A stretch of DNA of 64,000 nt from Hydractinia symbiolongicarpus. Taxonomy: Eukaryota; Cnidaria; Hydrozoa; Anthoathecata; Hydractiniidae. Numbering within the stretch: position 1 is the first letter of the stretch; every line of letters starts with the position of its first letter. Made by a program: the position numbers and the translations under genes. The stretch lies in the NCBI RefSeq assembly GCF_029227915.1, contig NC_079879.1, positions 2,666,001 through 2,730,000 of the forward strand, written 5' to 3'. Positions 1 to 13,800 of this stretch are shown in pieces. The notes below the pieces were generated by a model. It had not been told where the DNA came from and searched no databases. It worked only from the letters and a program-made list of their open reading frames with translations.

Positions 1-725
1 TGTTAACAACGGTCTTTTCCTGTATTCTTTTTCAATCCGTTGTGATAAAAGTTATTAACCTACAATAAACGTTCAACCCGGTGTTAACAACAGGGTGTTT
101 TGTGTGTTTTTTATTTAAATTGAAGTTGCGATAAGTTTTTTTTGGAAAAGGCTATTATGGCTATAACGCATGTGTGACACCAAGGTTTAACAAGGTTTAC
201 TGAAACTTATCCGGCAAAGTAAAATAATATTGACTAATGTTTTTTTGTTATGACGGGGTAACAACAGGTGTGGTTTTTATTTCAGCTAAACTTGCATCAA
301 AGTTATTTACATAAATTTTAAAAAATATGTTGCAACTGAAACACTATAATGTTGTGTGATCTTTACTCGATTCACGACATATTCTACATACCTGTATTGA
401 AGCGCTCCCATTATGGAGTTTTTTTAGCTGAATGAGGTAACGACTGGATTTTTACTGTGTTTTAACTTAAGTTTTTTTGAAAAGGGTATTATGCGTTCTC
501 GAACCGCTGTCATGATTAAGGTTTGAACTTTCACGGAAACTTATCCCACAAAATAAAATAATATTGCCCAATTGTTTTTGCTGTGACCGAGTAACTCTGT
601 TTAAATTCAGCTTTTGTTGCGGGAAAGTTTTTTTTGGAAATATATGTTACAGTCGCAACACTACAATGGTGTGTTCGCTCCACTTGATTTGCGACATACT
701 GCAAACCCGTACTAAAGCGCTCCAC
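1..725. repeat. degenerate tandem repeat block
   Basis: About 330 bp is duplicated in tandem. The stretch around 160-425 (AAACTTATCC at 203, AAAATAATATTG, then CACTATAATG and GAAGCGCTCC) recurs around 500-722 with many substitutions, at an offset near 334 bp. A shorter unit of about 55-60 bp (GTAACAAC, T-rich run, AAACTTGC-like segment) also recurs near 2, 83, 257, 434 and 590. No coding function is evident. Confidence 0.6.
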
Positions 726-726
726 C

Positions 727-921
727 TCACCAGGTCGCACAGTTTGCCGTTCTTATTAAGCGATCCTCAAGGCGTTCAACAACAGTTACTTGTAGCTTAA
801 CCCGGCGGTTCGACGCCTGGTTTCCCGGCTTGTCTGTATCACAACAACCGTATTCTGTCCAGAATGGCTGCGCTGCATCTTTGTTTCCATCTTTCAGAAG
901 AGTAATTTCATTACTTCGCGC
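727..921 (-). other. uncertain open stretch, possible exon
   Basis: The minus strand stays open for 64 codons without a start Met, and base composition here is more GC-rich than its surroundings. It contains a W-T-E-Y-G-C-C motif and a later A-N-C. These are loosely reminiscent of a TSP1 module, and the large mosaic gene to the right would run into this position. No convincing acceptor or donor was found, and the lower end overlaps the tandem repeat. Treat as a weak candidate only. Confidence 0.18.
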
Positions 922-1683
922 TCACGGGCGCACAAGAATCCACAAGATACTGATGCGGGATATGTTAAACCCGTGGGTTCTTTTAAGGGGTAGGGTTTCT
1001 AAGAACATTAACATTACTAAGAATAAAGTTAGTCATGACAATGCTTAACATAAATTGATGATTACTGACAGTTGATAAAAGAGAAGGTAATGACAGTAGG
1101 AGTGTGACGGTAACATAATCATAACAACCAATAATCCGGAAAACTGTCTATATCCATTGCAAGCAATAATGATGCAAATGCTTAAAAATTATTAAAAACG
1201 ATCAAAAATATGCCATGTTCGCGTCCTGAAGTCTTTGCATAAAAAACAGAGATTCCACGATTTTTTACGAATGCTGGATACTTGGTTTCTTTTTAGAAAA
1301 AAGTGTAGCTACTCTGCGGCAGCTATAGCTAGCTTAACTGGCTACTGGCTATTTTACCTGTTTTACCAGCAAACAGTAAAACAAAACTGCATTTAATTTG
1401 GAGTAGGTAGCTAGGTGATTGGGTTTGTATATTTCGCGAAACGAATATTGATATGAAATAAGGTCTATTCAGAATACTGTAGCGTCATCAAATAAAAAAA
1501 AGCGTTGATGCGAGCAAAATTATAATTTATGTTTATTTATTCAAAATATAACACACTATATGCGTGCCACGTTTTCTGAAGAAAGGATTACCCCCTTCGT
1601 CAGAAGAGGCTTAAAAAACGCAACAAAAAAAAGGTCTAATGACCAGGAGTCCAATGATAAAGAATTAGAAATTATATTTGTAC
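922..1683. other. no recognisable feature
   Basis: AT-rich sequence to the left of the last visible exon of the mosaic gene. I looked on the minus strand for the next expected propeller exon, which should enter in phase 2, and did not find one. Confidence 0.5.
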
Positions 1684-1848
1684 ACATACGAATCAGTTGT
1701 TGTATCCGCCCAGAACAATTTTTCAGTCAGTTTATCCACTGTTAACGCGTTGGGTAATGATAATCCGTCTACGACTGTAAAAGATATGTTATGTCTTGTG
1801 TCATAGCGTATGATGGACCGAGAACCTGAATCTGCTATAAATAGGTAC
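1684..1848 (-). CDS. mosaic gene exon 11: propeller 2, last visible exon
   Basis: Acceptor TTTTTTAG. The donor is taken as GTACAA because it alone gives the phase 2 exit seen in homologous exon 5. Encodes YLFIADSGS, IIRYDTR and VDKLTEKLFWAD. A phase 2-1 exon like exon 6 should follow and was not found in the window. Confidence 0.75.
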
Positions 1849-4800
1849 CTAAAAAAATTCATTAGAAATTACATGTATTCTCGACTGATATGAAATAAGC
1901 ACAATGGATGTTTATAAAGTGCCATCTCAAAAAAAGACAGCGGACGTGTTCTTTCTATTAATTAGAGAGAAAGCTTGAAGATTGAAGGCTACATTTTCCC
2001 TGTAACGTACAAGGCTCACGAACTTTTTTCGTTAACGTGTGACAAAATTTTGAATTTCGTTTGCCAATAGAAGGGGTCCATAACACATATTTAGCGTGCA
2101 CGTTCTTTTCATTCGATTTAAGGTCGTCCGTATATCGAAACAATGACCCTTTTAGTAGGGTTTATCGTTTTTGACCCTGGTTTTCAAGTGATCAATGTAA
2201 CAGATGCTGTTACTAGCAATTCTGGTCACAAGAGAAGACGTCAATGATACATCCACCTGTTAACAATGACTTGCAGGAGACACCCAAAAACTAATAAACA
2301 ACAAACCAAACTTACCCAAAACAAGATTCAATGTCAAGAGCTGTAGGTTTTTTTACGTTAAAGATCATCTTGTTTGGTCTTTTTCCATACACATCTTTCA
2401 CAGCTTTAACTTTACCATTAGATTGTGCATAATATATCGTATTTGATGCTTTTTCAAATGCAACTGCCGTGATTTGCATTAGCGCTATAACAGATAAGGA
2501 ATGACTTAGCGAAATGAGATTAAAAGGATGATTCTATTTAGACTTTTTGTGAGACATTATTTGTTTGTATCATTTTTTTCCTATATATATAATGTACAAA
2601 TAATGCATTTATCGAAATAGAAAAATAATACGACTTTTTTTAAGTGAGCTTGCAGTTATAACACATTATCGCTTCTTCAATTTTAATCTATTTACATACT
2701 TTTCAAAGCAAAACAAGATAATACAAGTAACTGTTATTACTCAACGTACTTTTCGAGGATTATAAATTTCTCTACTAATTCTTAGTTTTTACGTAATTAC
2801 AATTACAACCAGATTTTGTAATGTTTTTCACAATCTTAACTAAGAAACAGAATTATGACTTACTAACCTACTATTTCTGACAATCTTTGCAGACTAGCTA
2901 AAAGTTTTTGTTGTTGTATATTTTGTGAGTAGTTCATTAGAAGAGGCAAGATGGAATTACCACAGAACCTTTGATTTTTTACACCATCCATATCTTGGAC
3001 ATTTATCCCACTAACTTGGGAATTTCCAGTTTTGAAATTAATTATAACTTTAGCTAAGAATTCATTTTAAAGCCCGTAAAAGTTACAGCTGCATTCCAAT
3101 TTTAGGTCGCCAGTCTAGGTAACCAGCTAGTCCATTTTTTCAGCATGAAATGTTACATTGCCACACCACTAGCAGTCTGGGAGAACAGGTAATTAAACAG
3201 TAATTGTTGAACACAACTATCTGTCTTTAACAGGCACACAAAGTTTTTATCATTGAAATGTTGCGTTGAATTAGATAATACATCAATGAACACAATTAAC
3301 ACAATTACACACATGCATCTTACTGTGATCTGGCGCAGGAGCAGCAAAGACCGATAACTTACAGTCTAAAAAGGTCAACTAGTTGTGTTACGGATCACGC
3401 CATAAAAGAGTGGATCATTCAAAGACAAATTCTTCACGAAATTGCTCTACACTTATGTAAAGTTCGAACCAAATTTTTCGCCAAAATTAACAAGCTATTC
3501 GGCGAACTTGTAGCAATTCTGAGTTGACCCATTCGCGGGATAAACCTAAAAATGACGAAATTTACCTGGTTCTTGTCAATGATGATCAAAATTGGAAGAT
3601 TAAATTTTCAACTTATCACTTTTAATGATCATCGGTTAGAACAGATAAATACTGTCTTTGTTATTCTGCTTACAATGTTATTGACAGTGTAAACAAGAGA
3701 AAAGAAATAATTTCGACATATTGTGATTATAGCTACTGAATATACAGGATTGGTTTCTAACTAGAAAGATGGTGCAGAGGAACTTCACTTGTGCGTATTA
3801 GTTTAAAAAGTAGTAAAATAAATAAATTGCGAATACAATAACAACTTACTAAAGTCGAGCACAGTAGTTTTGAGATTTGCAGGTTGTATCATGTATAAGG
3901 TAGATCCAAAGCTAGCGGTAGAGACGTAAAATAGAGTTTTCTTTTCAAAATCATGGGCCAGTGCTGAAAACTTGATAGATGTGGATCTACTATAAAGATG
4001 TCCGATGGCAGTTCCGTTACGTAGGTAGGCTTGAATGACATTCCCCTGACTAACATAAAATGCTTGGTGAAAAGAACAAGTCTTTAAATCTGCATTGAGA
4101 GTCGCAAGAAAACCACAATCACATCTATAAAAGTAGCACGAAAAATAAAATTTATTATATTTGAAATAAGTTTCTGGGATAAAAATGAAATGGGGATAAA
4201 AATTTTAATTGATGAAGTAATTTTTGCGGTACCACTTTTCCGAATATGCTTTCTTAAGACACGAAGTATCTATATTAAAATACCCGTATACGTCTGTCCG
4301 TCTGTCTGTCTGTCTGTCACGCAATATGGTAGCTCAGCTGGTAAGTAGCGAGACGCACGCGATGCGGTATAAAAAGGACGGAGAAACCCGTGGATTTTTC
4401 CACGGGCTAACGACTAATTTTTCAAATTACTGTTAACTGATATTTCGACCCATCGATAGAATTTTACACGTGACTTTATACATTTCGAAATAGTCATACT
4501 TATTTAAAAATCGGATAAATAAAAACAAAATTAAAGTTAATATTTTATTACCAGTTAAATTACCTATGGAAATAATCTAAAAATTTGCAATAATATTATT
4601 TAAGTAGTTTGATCCATCATTTAACTTTTTTTACCTCGGACAGGATTTTCCAAAAGAAAATTATGAAAATTTCGTAAAACATACTTAGCCATATTATTGA
4701 CCATAGTGCATCTACCCTCGCAACCTCCATTGTTTTCTCCACAAGTTGCTATACGTGTAAATAAAACAAAATGGTGTAAAACACAAATTAAGTTCATGTT

Positions 4801-7800
4801 AAACAAGACTGTTCCGTATCGCAAGTTTTTTAAAAAAAACGCGGGCTACGACGGTACACTACTCGAACTATTAACCTCCGTCTGACTTCTCCAGAAAAAA
4901 ATACGGGGTTTTTAAGGGTTTTTTGATGAAGTCGTCAAACTGTCAGTTCCAAGATAAGTGAGTTGTTCCAGCTTTCGCAAATTGGTCCATTTTCAGCCCC
5001 AGGTGGACCCTAGTTACCTACGTAGGACATTGATTTGCAAATTATTAAGTATAAATAGTCTGTCAAAATTGTCGGACATTTCTAAGCATAGTTTAAATTA
5101 AAAAAAATCCTCACCTGTGCAATTAGCTCTCCCGCAAGAAATCGAGCGTGTTTGGTTTTTTGTTTGATACCCATTTTCACCAACACATCTTAAAGGTTTC
5201 TTCTTACTTGTTTTCACACAAGCGGATTCGTAATGAAGCAGATACTTATTTTCACAAGAACGCATCTGTGTTTTACTTCCTGAGCACAATTTCCTACAGG
5301 TTGATACGTCCGTCCAAGCAGACCATTCCCCGTTTACTAAAAAACAGAGGAAGTATTTGCACCAAACTATTAAAATAAAATTTACACAATTAAATTAAAT
5401 TGTTTTGTTTGGCAGTAAATTAAATGTTAGACATGCTTTCTCGTATGTTTTGCCATTTTTTATTTTACTCTTCCTTTACACTCCCTTTATGATAAAAGAA
5501 AGGCCATGTGATAGCTACGGTTTGATGACTAATAAGAAACATTTTTATATTCTTCTAACAGTACTTATTCGATTATAAATAAATACTTTCAAATTAAAAC
5601 TATGTGTCCACTCCAAAAACTTTTATCCGTCCTAAAATAAGTCTGTTCTTAAAATTTTACGGCCGCTTTTCTCTTCCTGTGCGAACCTAGCTTTACATTC
5701 CTTTTGCTTTTTTAGATGAGCGTGATGTGGGAAATTAGAGACAATTACATAGTGATCAATTGTTGCCACTGTCAACGTATTACAACACATTGGGATACTG
5801 TAAATAAACCACCGGAAATAGATTAGTTATTTGCGCAAAACATTTTTGTGGAATTAAGTAGTTCTAACAAAGTTATAGTTTTGAAACAATAGTTCAATTT
5901 ACAAATTTGATTTGCTTGTTTGTTAGCGAAACTTCAGGTATAGCATGCTTTGTATGAATATTAAACATGCTACATTCCGGTTGGATGTTTAAAAGGGTGT
6001 TTTAAATAAACATTTCAGAATACAAGAAACTTACATTCTTGTGTATCGCCAAAATAATCCATTTCTCTTACATTATATTGCAAGATCTTTTGGACAGTTG
6101 TTGTGCCTGTCTGCACTGAAGTGCTACGAACTGTGGTGTTTGATGTCCATAGCAAGTCACCTTTCCAAAACATCATTCCAAGAACTGTGTGGGGTTCTTT
6201 ATATTGAGAAATTGTTTTCACACAAGAACCATCATAGTTAGCCATTTCAATCTTGGTTGGAGGTGATCTTAAACATAAAAAATAGCATCATAGTATGGAT
6301 ACGAATAATAAAAATTAAAATAGAAACTACATCCGATCCTTTGACGAATTCTGATTGGTCTATTATTTGGGATCTATTTTTTACGCGAAAGATTGTATTT
6401 AGCATTTAAATGCAAACAAACATGGCAGACGGACTAAAGATCGAAGTATGCTCGCCTTTGATCATTGCGTGACTGAATTTAAAGCAGATATTAGAGGATG
6501 TATACATGTATCTACCAAAAACATTCACTGTTAGTACTTGATCATTTTTACATAGATAGCTTTAAGTGCCACACAGGGCCCACCATCCAGGATGAAAGGA
6601 GCTGGCCTGCTAGCTAGCATAACCCCCCACCCCTATTCTAGCTAGGTGGGGATCTCACCTCCTTGTTCACTCTGCTACCAGCTAGCTAAAAGTTACTGCA
6701 TGTTATGTAAATGTTTATTCTCACACCAGGGAAATATTTTTTTAGTAAGCCAGAAGGAAGTCAAGAAAATATATAAGTACTAGAAAATATACAAATACTG
6801 TGATCTCACACTGCATTTTAGGAAAAAGCTTAGTGATAGATCGTAATAGCTGCGCTTTTTGAAGTTCTCTTTTCTATAAAAAATATGAATAATGTCCGCT
6901 TCTGACTTTAAACAAAAATTTGGCCTATTTTTTTTGATGGAATAAGTTGCAGGGAAAAAACCTTTTCTGTAAATTTCAAGTATTTTAAGACGCGAATGTT
7001 AATTATTTTTGGAAATGTAAAAGTTTATTTCTACAAAATTTTAACAATTTTTCGTTTGCACTATCTATATTTCTTTTTTAAAAGAGAGGCGAACTACGCA
7101 CGGCACGGCTGCGGAATAAAAGTTTATGATGACTGTGTTGATTTAAAAGGCCGACTGGCATAGTCAGCTCTATAATAAATAAAATTTACTTGTTTCAGCC
7201 ATCATAACAAAAAACGTCCTAAAAAAAAGACGAAGAATATTTTATATTGAGAATATTTGTAGGGTTATAAGAATTTGATGTTCTTCACAAAAAAATCGTA
7301 AATTTTCACATAAAACATTGACATCATTAAAAAACAATATAACATATTTCTCTTTATTGTGATGGTCACAGGTCAATGCGCACAAAATAATGAATAAGAA
7401 AACTTAAAGATCAAAACTGCAAAAATATTGAACAACAAGTGAAGAACATTTTTATTATTTTATACTACTCAACGTAACAAATTGATATTTACTTTGCGAG
7501 TAAAGATAAAGAAAATAAAGATTCGTAAATAAAGATGAAGCCACCATATTGCGCGTTCGATTTGTTGTTGAATGTTTCCGCTCTGTATATTTATTCGAAT
7601 TTGGCGCCATCTCATCATAACAAACTTCATCGTCCAAGGCTTGTAGTATGTCGCGGAAAAGGCACTCAAAACATAAAAAAATATTGTTGTTGGTCATGAT
7701 AGATATTTCTTAAGTTCAGAAAAGTTTAAAAGAAGGTTCTAAAATAATGTTATTATTATAGTACGTAAAATATTCTTGGTTATCTTAAGTGAAAGATCTT

Positions 7801-10800
7801 ATTTTTAATGTTTACTGGTAAGTACATCCAAAACCTTTTTATCCTGTTTTCCTGTTATTTTTTATCCTGTACAGCCATGAAGATTTTGTAAAAATGTCGT
7901 TTGGATGATACTTAAATACTTAGTTATGAAATATAATTATTTATTTGTTATTATAGTAGTTACCTTAGTTGATTTTATGATTTAGAAATCTATAACTTTT
8001 TTTTTCGCTTAAAATTTATTTCTGGCTGCCACAAAATAGTTTTTTGTTCGCCTCTCCTTTAATAGAAGAACAGAAAATTGTGGTCGTGGTCAGATTATCG
8101 GAATTGTTGTAGCTGGACGTAAACAGAAAAATAAAAGCGTAAATAACCATTACAAAAAATTTGATTATTTTTATTGTAATATATAGATAAAAGGTTTATT
8201 TAATGGCAAGTCACTTCTCGAAGATATTACAATCATTTGGTAGCTGTTACAGAAGTGATTTTTTATGAAACAAAATTCAAGAGAACAAAAAATTTAATAA
8301 AAAAGTAAAAAGAAAATGAAGTTAGAAAATCTGAGCAAACGGCTGAATTGTGGCAAGACTGCCTATACTTTTTGACTTGAACATAAGTTTGGGTCTGATT
8401 TAAGGATTTTACTGATAGATTTATTACAAATATGTGATAGTTTCTGTCGGCAATTCTTTCTTTTTTGTAAAAGTGTATGCATTATTGCATTATTTTAATT
8501 ATCTCCAAAAGGAGATATTTTTCAAATCTTTTTCCATTTAATAAAGAATAGTGCATTTTATAATATGAATAACGCTAAAGTTATAATGAATAAAGAGAAT
8601 TTTTCGGATAACCTAAATATGGGTAACTAATTTTTCTTGATTTTGACTCTATTTGCAAATTTCACAAAATATGCTAAAAAATTCCTCAAACCAAATGAGA
8701 TCATTCCGAGACTCGTTGTTCTTATAAAACATTTTTTTATAAAAAAGTGCATCATAATTTCACAAAAGATGTATTAGATGTTTGAGTTTTCGAGAAAACT
8801 ATATCGTGTTCACTGGTGTAACAGTTGATCCATAGCGTTTTGCCCGGAGCCGCAGTTGCCGTCTGATAACCAATCGCAGCATATAGCAAAGAATGTTCCT
8901 TTTTATCTTTAGCACTAGATGGTTCTTAATCAGTTTTCACAACAAAATTTTTAATAGTGAATATCACGATCAAAGAGAAAACCATATTAAAATACCGGTA
9001 TGTGTGTGTTTGTCATGCAAAATAGTACCGCAAGTAGCGAGATGCACGCAGCGAGGTTATAAAAACTGGTGAACACGTGAATATTTTCCACAGGGCACCG
9101 ACTGTTTTAAATGATACTGATTTGTATATCAGGGGTTACCTTATTTTTTAAAACTATATAAATAGCACAGTAGATAGCTAAAAATAATGAAATTTGTTTT
9201 AACAATTTTACTGGCATTACCTGGGTTGATCTATCCAAAACACCTTCTCTGTAATTGGATCTACTGTGACAACAAAAGCAAGCTTTCTGGATGTCACAAT
9301 AGTATGGGTGGTTTTACTTCTTGTGTCATATCTAAGGATTTGTGAGCCAGCTGCAATAAACAGATATCTAAACGAAAAACATACACACGTATATAAATTT
9401 TACATGTTTCTGATAAACAAGCCTCTTACTGCTAAGGATTATTAAGGATTTTTTTGAGCGAAATTTTGCGTTTTGTCTTGTGCTATTTGATTTCGTGTAA
9501 ACAAACTACTAAGGTAGTGCAGCCACAAAGTAGCATGGAATTCAAAATGAATGAATAGAACTTTAGGTGTATGAATTCGGAAGCTGTAGTTAGCTGGTTG
9601 CTGATATTTCTTAAACTACCACGGTGTATAGCGAACAGACTGGGACTGTACAAGGAGGTTAATCAGTAAACAAAGATATGAAGTGTTGCAGTTACCGTGA
9701 TTACGATAGAAGTATAACTTATCCGTAAAGAAAAAGTCGGCAAAAAAAGTTGGCGAAAAAATTAGTAACTTTACCATAAATTAATTACTTTTAACAATTA
9801 AATTTTTGAATTTAGCACTTTTTGACGACTAATTTCTAGATCAAAAAATAACTACAAAAGATTGCATTTTCAAGCTGTTTTCCTTTCAATAGAAACTTCA
9901 AAAATCAATTCCAAAGATTCTTTTTCCGTTTCTCTTATTTAAAGGTTTTCTCTGCTTTGGTTCCTCAACTTTTGCTTCATTCTATTTTTTTCTCGGCTTT
10001 ATTTTACCTCTGCTTCGCTTACTTGAAACGTTATTTAAAAGAAGATGAGCGCAGGGACTAATACAATGCTGTTTTTCGTTTTAGTATTGTTACATTTCCA
10101 TAGTTACTGATTTAAAACATAATCAAAAAATGAAAAAGGCCAAGAAATAAAAATGGCTAAAACATAAAAATACATTGAAAAATGGTGGTCGGTAAGAAAA
10201 GAAAATTAGCAAAATATTTCAAAAAAAAAGAGAAAAAAATTGTTGGTCGGCAAAAATTAGTCTCTTATAGTTAGTCTTTTTACAGCGCAGTCTGGGCACA
10301 AGTAACGCGCTTGTAGGGACAAATTTTAGCCTGTTTTTGTTTGACTCGATAGCTCAGTCAAGTTTCTCGGTTACTTTCTCACAAAGAATTATTTGTGTCA
10401 CACAGAAAAAGGCAGAAATGTGTAACGTTCCTAACCTAATTCTTTGCATATTATACTAACGTTTAACTTTCAAATAACGTGTTCATATGGTGCAGATAGT
10501 CCTCTCCGTGGTATATTAACTTTATTAAAAAGCTTCAAGTAAGAACAACCTACAGTTATTAACTTTTACAAAGTTTAAAGTTGGATACCATGCAAAGGGT
10601 ATTTTTAGCTATGTGGCCTGTGACAGTAAGCATGGACTGAAGTACTTGTTAAAATATCATAACACATCTTTTCGTTATAATCAACCTTCAAGGTATAAAT
10701 TAAATATAGCTAGACGACTGAAACCACCAATGTAAAATGTATGCTTGGCTATGGCTAGCTACCTAAGGGCAAACAAGAAGGACAACCAAACATGAATTAG

Positions 10801-13800
10801 GGCTAATTGTAGCGAAAGTAGAAAAAATGGATAATCCAATATCAAACTGAAAGAATCAAGATACGGATAATCATCAAAGGTCATTGTGAAATTTGGACGA
10901 AAGGTTATTAAAAATGCCACAACTGCATATGTAGCAGCTTATACTGTCTTAATTACGTGATTATCTAAAAGCGAATATTATCTTTAACGACTACATAACT
11001 TTATGGTTTAGCTTCTCGTAAAATAAATTTATTGTGATTGAATTGGAAGTCATCGGATGAAAAGTGAATTAGTAAAAACATTCAAACATCCATGTAGCTA
11101 CTATAATTTATTGTTTCGATGCAGACAAAGACGTGGAATAAAGGCACATTTTCAGATAATGTATAAAGAAATGATCTATAGATCCATCGTCAATTTAAAA
11201 TTTAAATTTTAAAAGTTTTTTAAATTTTCAATTTAACTTTTTCTGGCTAACTGTTTTATTTTTTATGAGGAAACGTTTTTGTGGATGCAGGTAATCTTTA
11301 AAAGAAGTGATTTTTACGGAAAGAAATTTTCATGATTTTTTTTTAGCTTTTTTCTTTAGTTCACAAGTTCAGAGCGAATTTTAAAAGTCAGTCATGTCTT
11401 TACAAATTATTCGCTGAAATAAATTCCTGTGAATAAGTATCAAGAGAACATGATTTCTTTAAAACGTTACCCCATCTCTGTCAGAATAGTTTGACCTACC
11501 ATCCCCCTTTTAATATTAGATTCCTAACCAATTTATATAAACAATTTATTAATTTTGGCTAATCTGGCAATTTTAGAGTTTTTTGTGAGAATTAATTTAA
11601 TGTCTTTATATATATATGATTTTTCATTAGCTGGACTCGTTTATGTTTTTGGAATCTTAAAGATTATATATGTCAAATGTTGATGAAGATTTTTGCATAA
11701 AAAATGCTGTAGATTTAGAAAAAAATCAGTATTCTCAAAAAAGGTAGACTAACAGGTAACATAATGATAATATTACAAAAGTAGTTACAGTGATGTTTTT
11801 CCTGTCCTTGTGCACTGGCCAGGCTAACTAAAGCTAACTGGCTTAAACTACACCTAGTTAGCTAGGTAGCTAACTGCACAACTGCACTTGCTTTATTTTG
11901 AAATATAGTGATAGTAATTATTGAGGACAATACTTTTTAAAGATAACAATAAAAATTAGCAATGTGGTGCCAACAATAACATTTCTTTCTGGTTTAACAC
12001 GTCGGACACTTGACTTTTATTAGCTAGGCTAAACCTCTTACGATGGAATCAACAGATTTTAGTCATTATTTACCTTGAATTTTGTGTTTTTTTGGATAGA
12101 ATACAGTCCACAAACCATTAAAGAATACTCTTCTTTAATATTAGTGTCATAATAGTAAAGCGTGGAGGTATAAAAGTTATTTTATACCTCCATTGGTAAA
12201 GTTACAAGTTAAATTTTCTGTTAATGTTGTTGTTTTTTTCTAGTTGCGCTACCATTATGAAAATATTTGTCCCTACAAGCGCTTTTTGCCCAGACTGCGC
12301 TGTATGAAAGTTGGTAATAAGTAATATAATCTGTTAATGCTGAATATGGAAGATAATAAATGCGGTACATAATAGAGAGACTGAGGGTGTAATGTTGCTA
12401 TCAATTGCATACTATATTTTCAACTTGCAAACTAAGCAAGTAGCTATAAACTATCTAGACTGAAAAGATAAATGAAGTGCTTAGAATTAATTAAAGGACA
12501 ACTCCCTATGGACAACACTAGTCTAACAATTCCTTTCGATGGTAAAGTCTACAATACTGTGCTTAACAATTCAATGTGCTTGCTCTTTCAACTCATCAAC
12601 ATCATTGTTGCATCGACTTTTTTCATTTTGAGAATATTTTTCACCTTTTTTCAACAATTATTTTAAAGAATTAATTTCCGTAATTCGTTGGCCTAAAAAT
12701 AACAATATTATGGGTTATGCTTTTGCGATGAAACATTCTCCATGCAACTACAGAAAATATGGAATTAATGTTTACATTTGGAAAATGTTTATGAAAAATC
12801 AAAAATGATAACAATGACTCATATTTTTTCCCAACACAGCATCAAAATTGAACATCAGTTAAAGCTTTTGCGATTTAGTATTTATAAAAACTTATTTTCG
12901 CAAGTTTATCAAAATAAAGTCTAAAAAAAATTTCCTTCCTTAGGGGTATTCTGGGCCTGACTATTGTTGTTAAGCTGCAGCTCTACCATAATAAAAATCA
13001 TTACGCTATTCTTATGTGGTATTATTCTTTTTAAATTTCACAAATTAAATTTCTGCCAAAATAATTTCTTTAGCCATCCACCAATTTTTACAAATCCAGT
13101 TCAGCGAAATTCAGGTTCACGTTTTTATCTAAGTTTATGATTATTGAAAAAACTAACATCGTTGCCTGATTTACAAAAAGACAATTTACTTCCCGCCAAA
13201 ATTTGTTCCCTAAGGTATATTTATAAGATTTTACTGGCTTTTCTACGCAACTACGTGGAAAAAGCCTGCAAAAATACGCATTTTTTGCGCTGAAAGTTTT
13301 ATTTTTTTGTTCTGATCTGCGGCAATGTGACTGTTAACACATGAAACGAACAGTGCAGGAAAAAAGACCTACTCTTCATTTTATGTTTTGAAATATCTTT
13401 ACTTCCTTGCTTTTTTTTCTGATTAAAAAATTCATCTACAATGCTTTACTAAAGTACATGATATCAATGCACTATGATTTTGGCGCGAAGTGAGTTATCG
13501 CAATGCAAGCGCAAACAAATAAACTTCATAATGTTAATTTCCATTGCGACGTCAAAACGACAAAGCAAAAAATACTAACAGATTTCCGTACGACGTTGTG
13601 CGTTTGCTGGCATAAATTGTTTTTAGTTAATACTCCAGCGACAGAGAATGCTTCCAGCACCAACCATTCATGTTTTAGTATAGTTAAAAATTAAGAATCA
13701 TCTTTCAACTAATATCATGTTTCGACTGATATGGTTGCAAGAATTTTTGCGCATTCAAAATAACCAGCGCCAATCCAAAATTCTTACAATTATACACCTT

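Larger units (their letters stand above)
4441..6034. other. introns 6 and 7 of the mosaic gene
   Basis: Outside the EGF and TSP1 exons listed separately, this is AT-rich intron without further recognisable features. Confidence 0.45.

Noticed and set aside
4325-4400. tRNA gene at the GGTAGCTCAGCTGG string
   Set aside because: No B-box, no acceptor stem and no cloverleaf; the diverged second copy loses the A-box.
12164-12191. Transcription terminator
   Set aside because: The stem-loop resembles a bacterial terminator in form, but this is a eukaryotic intron and the hairpin lies inside a transposon-like unit.
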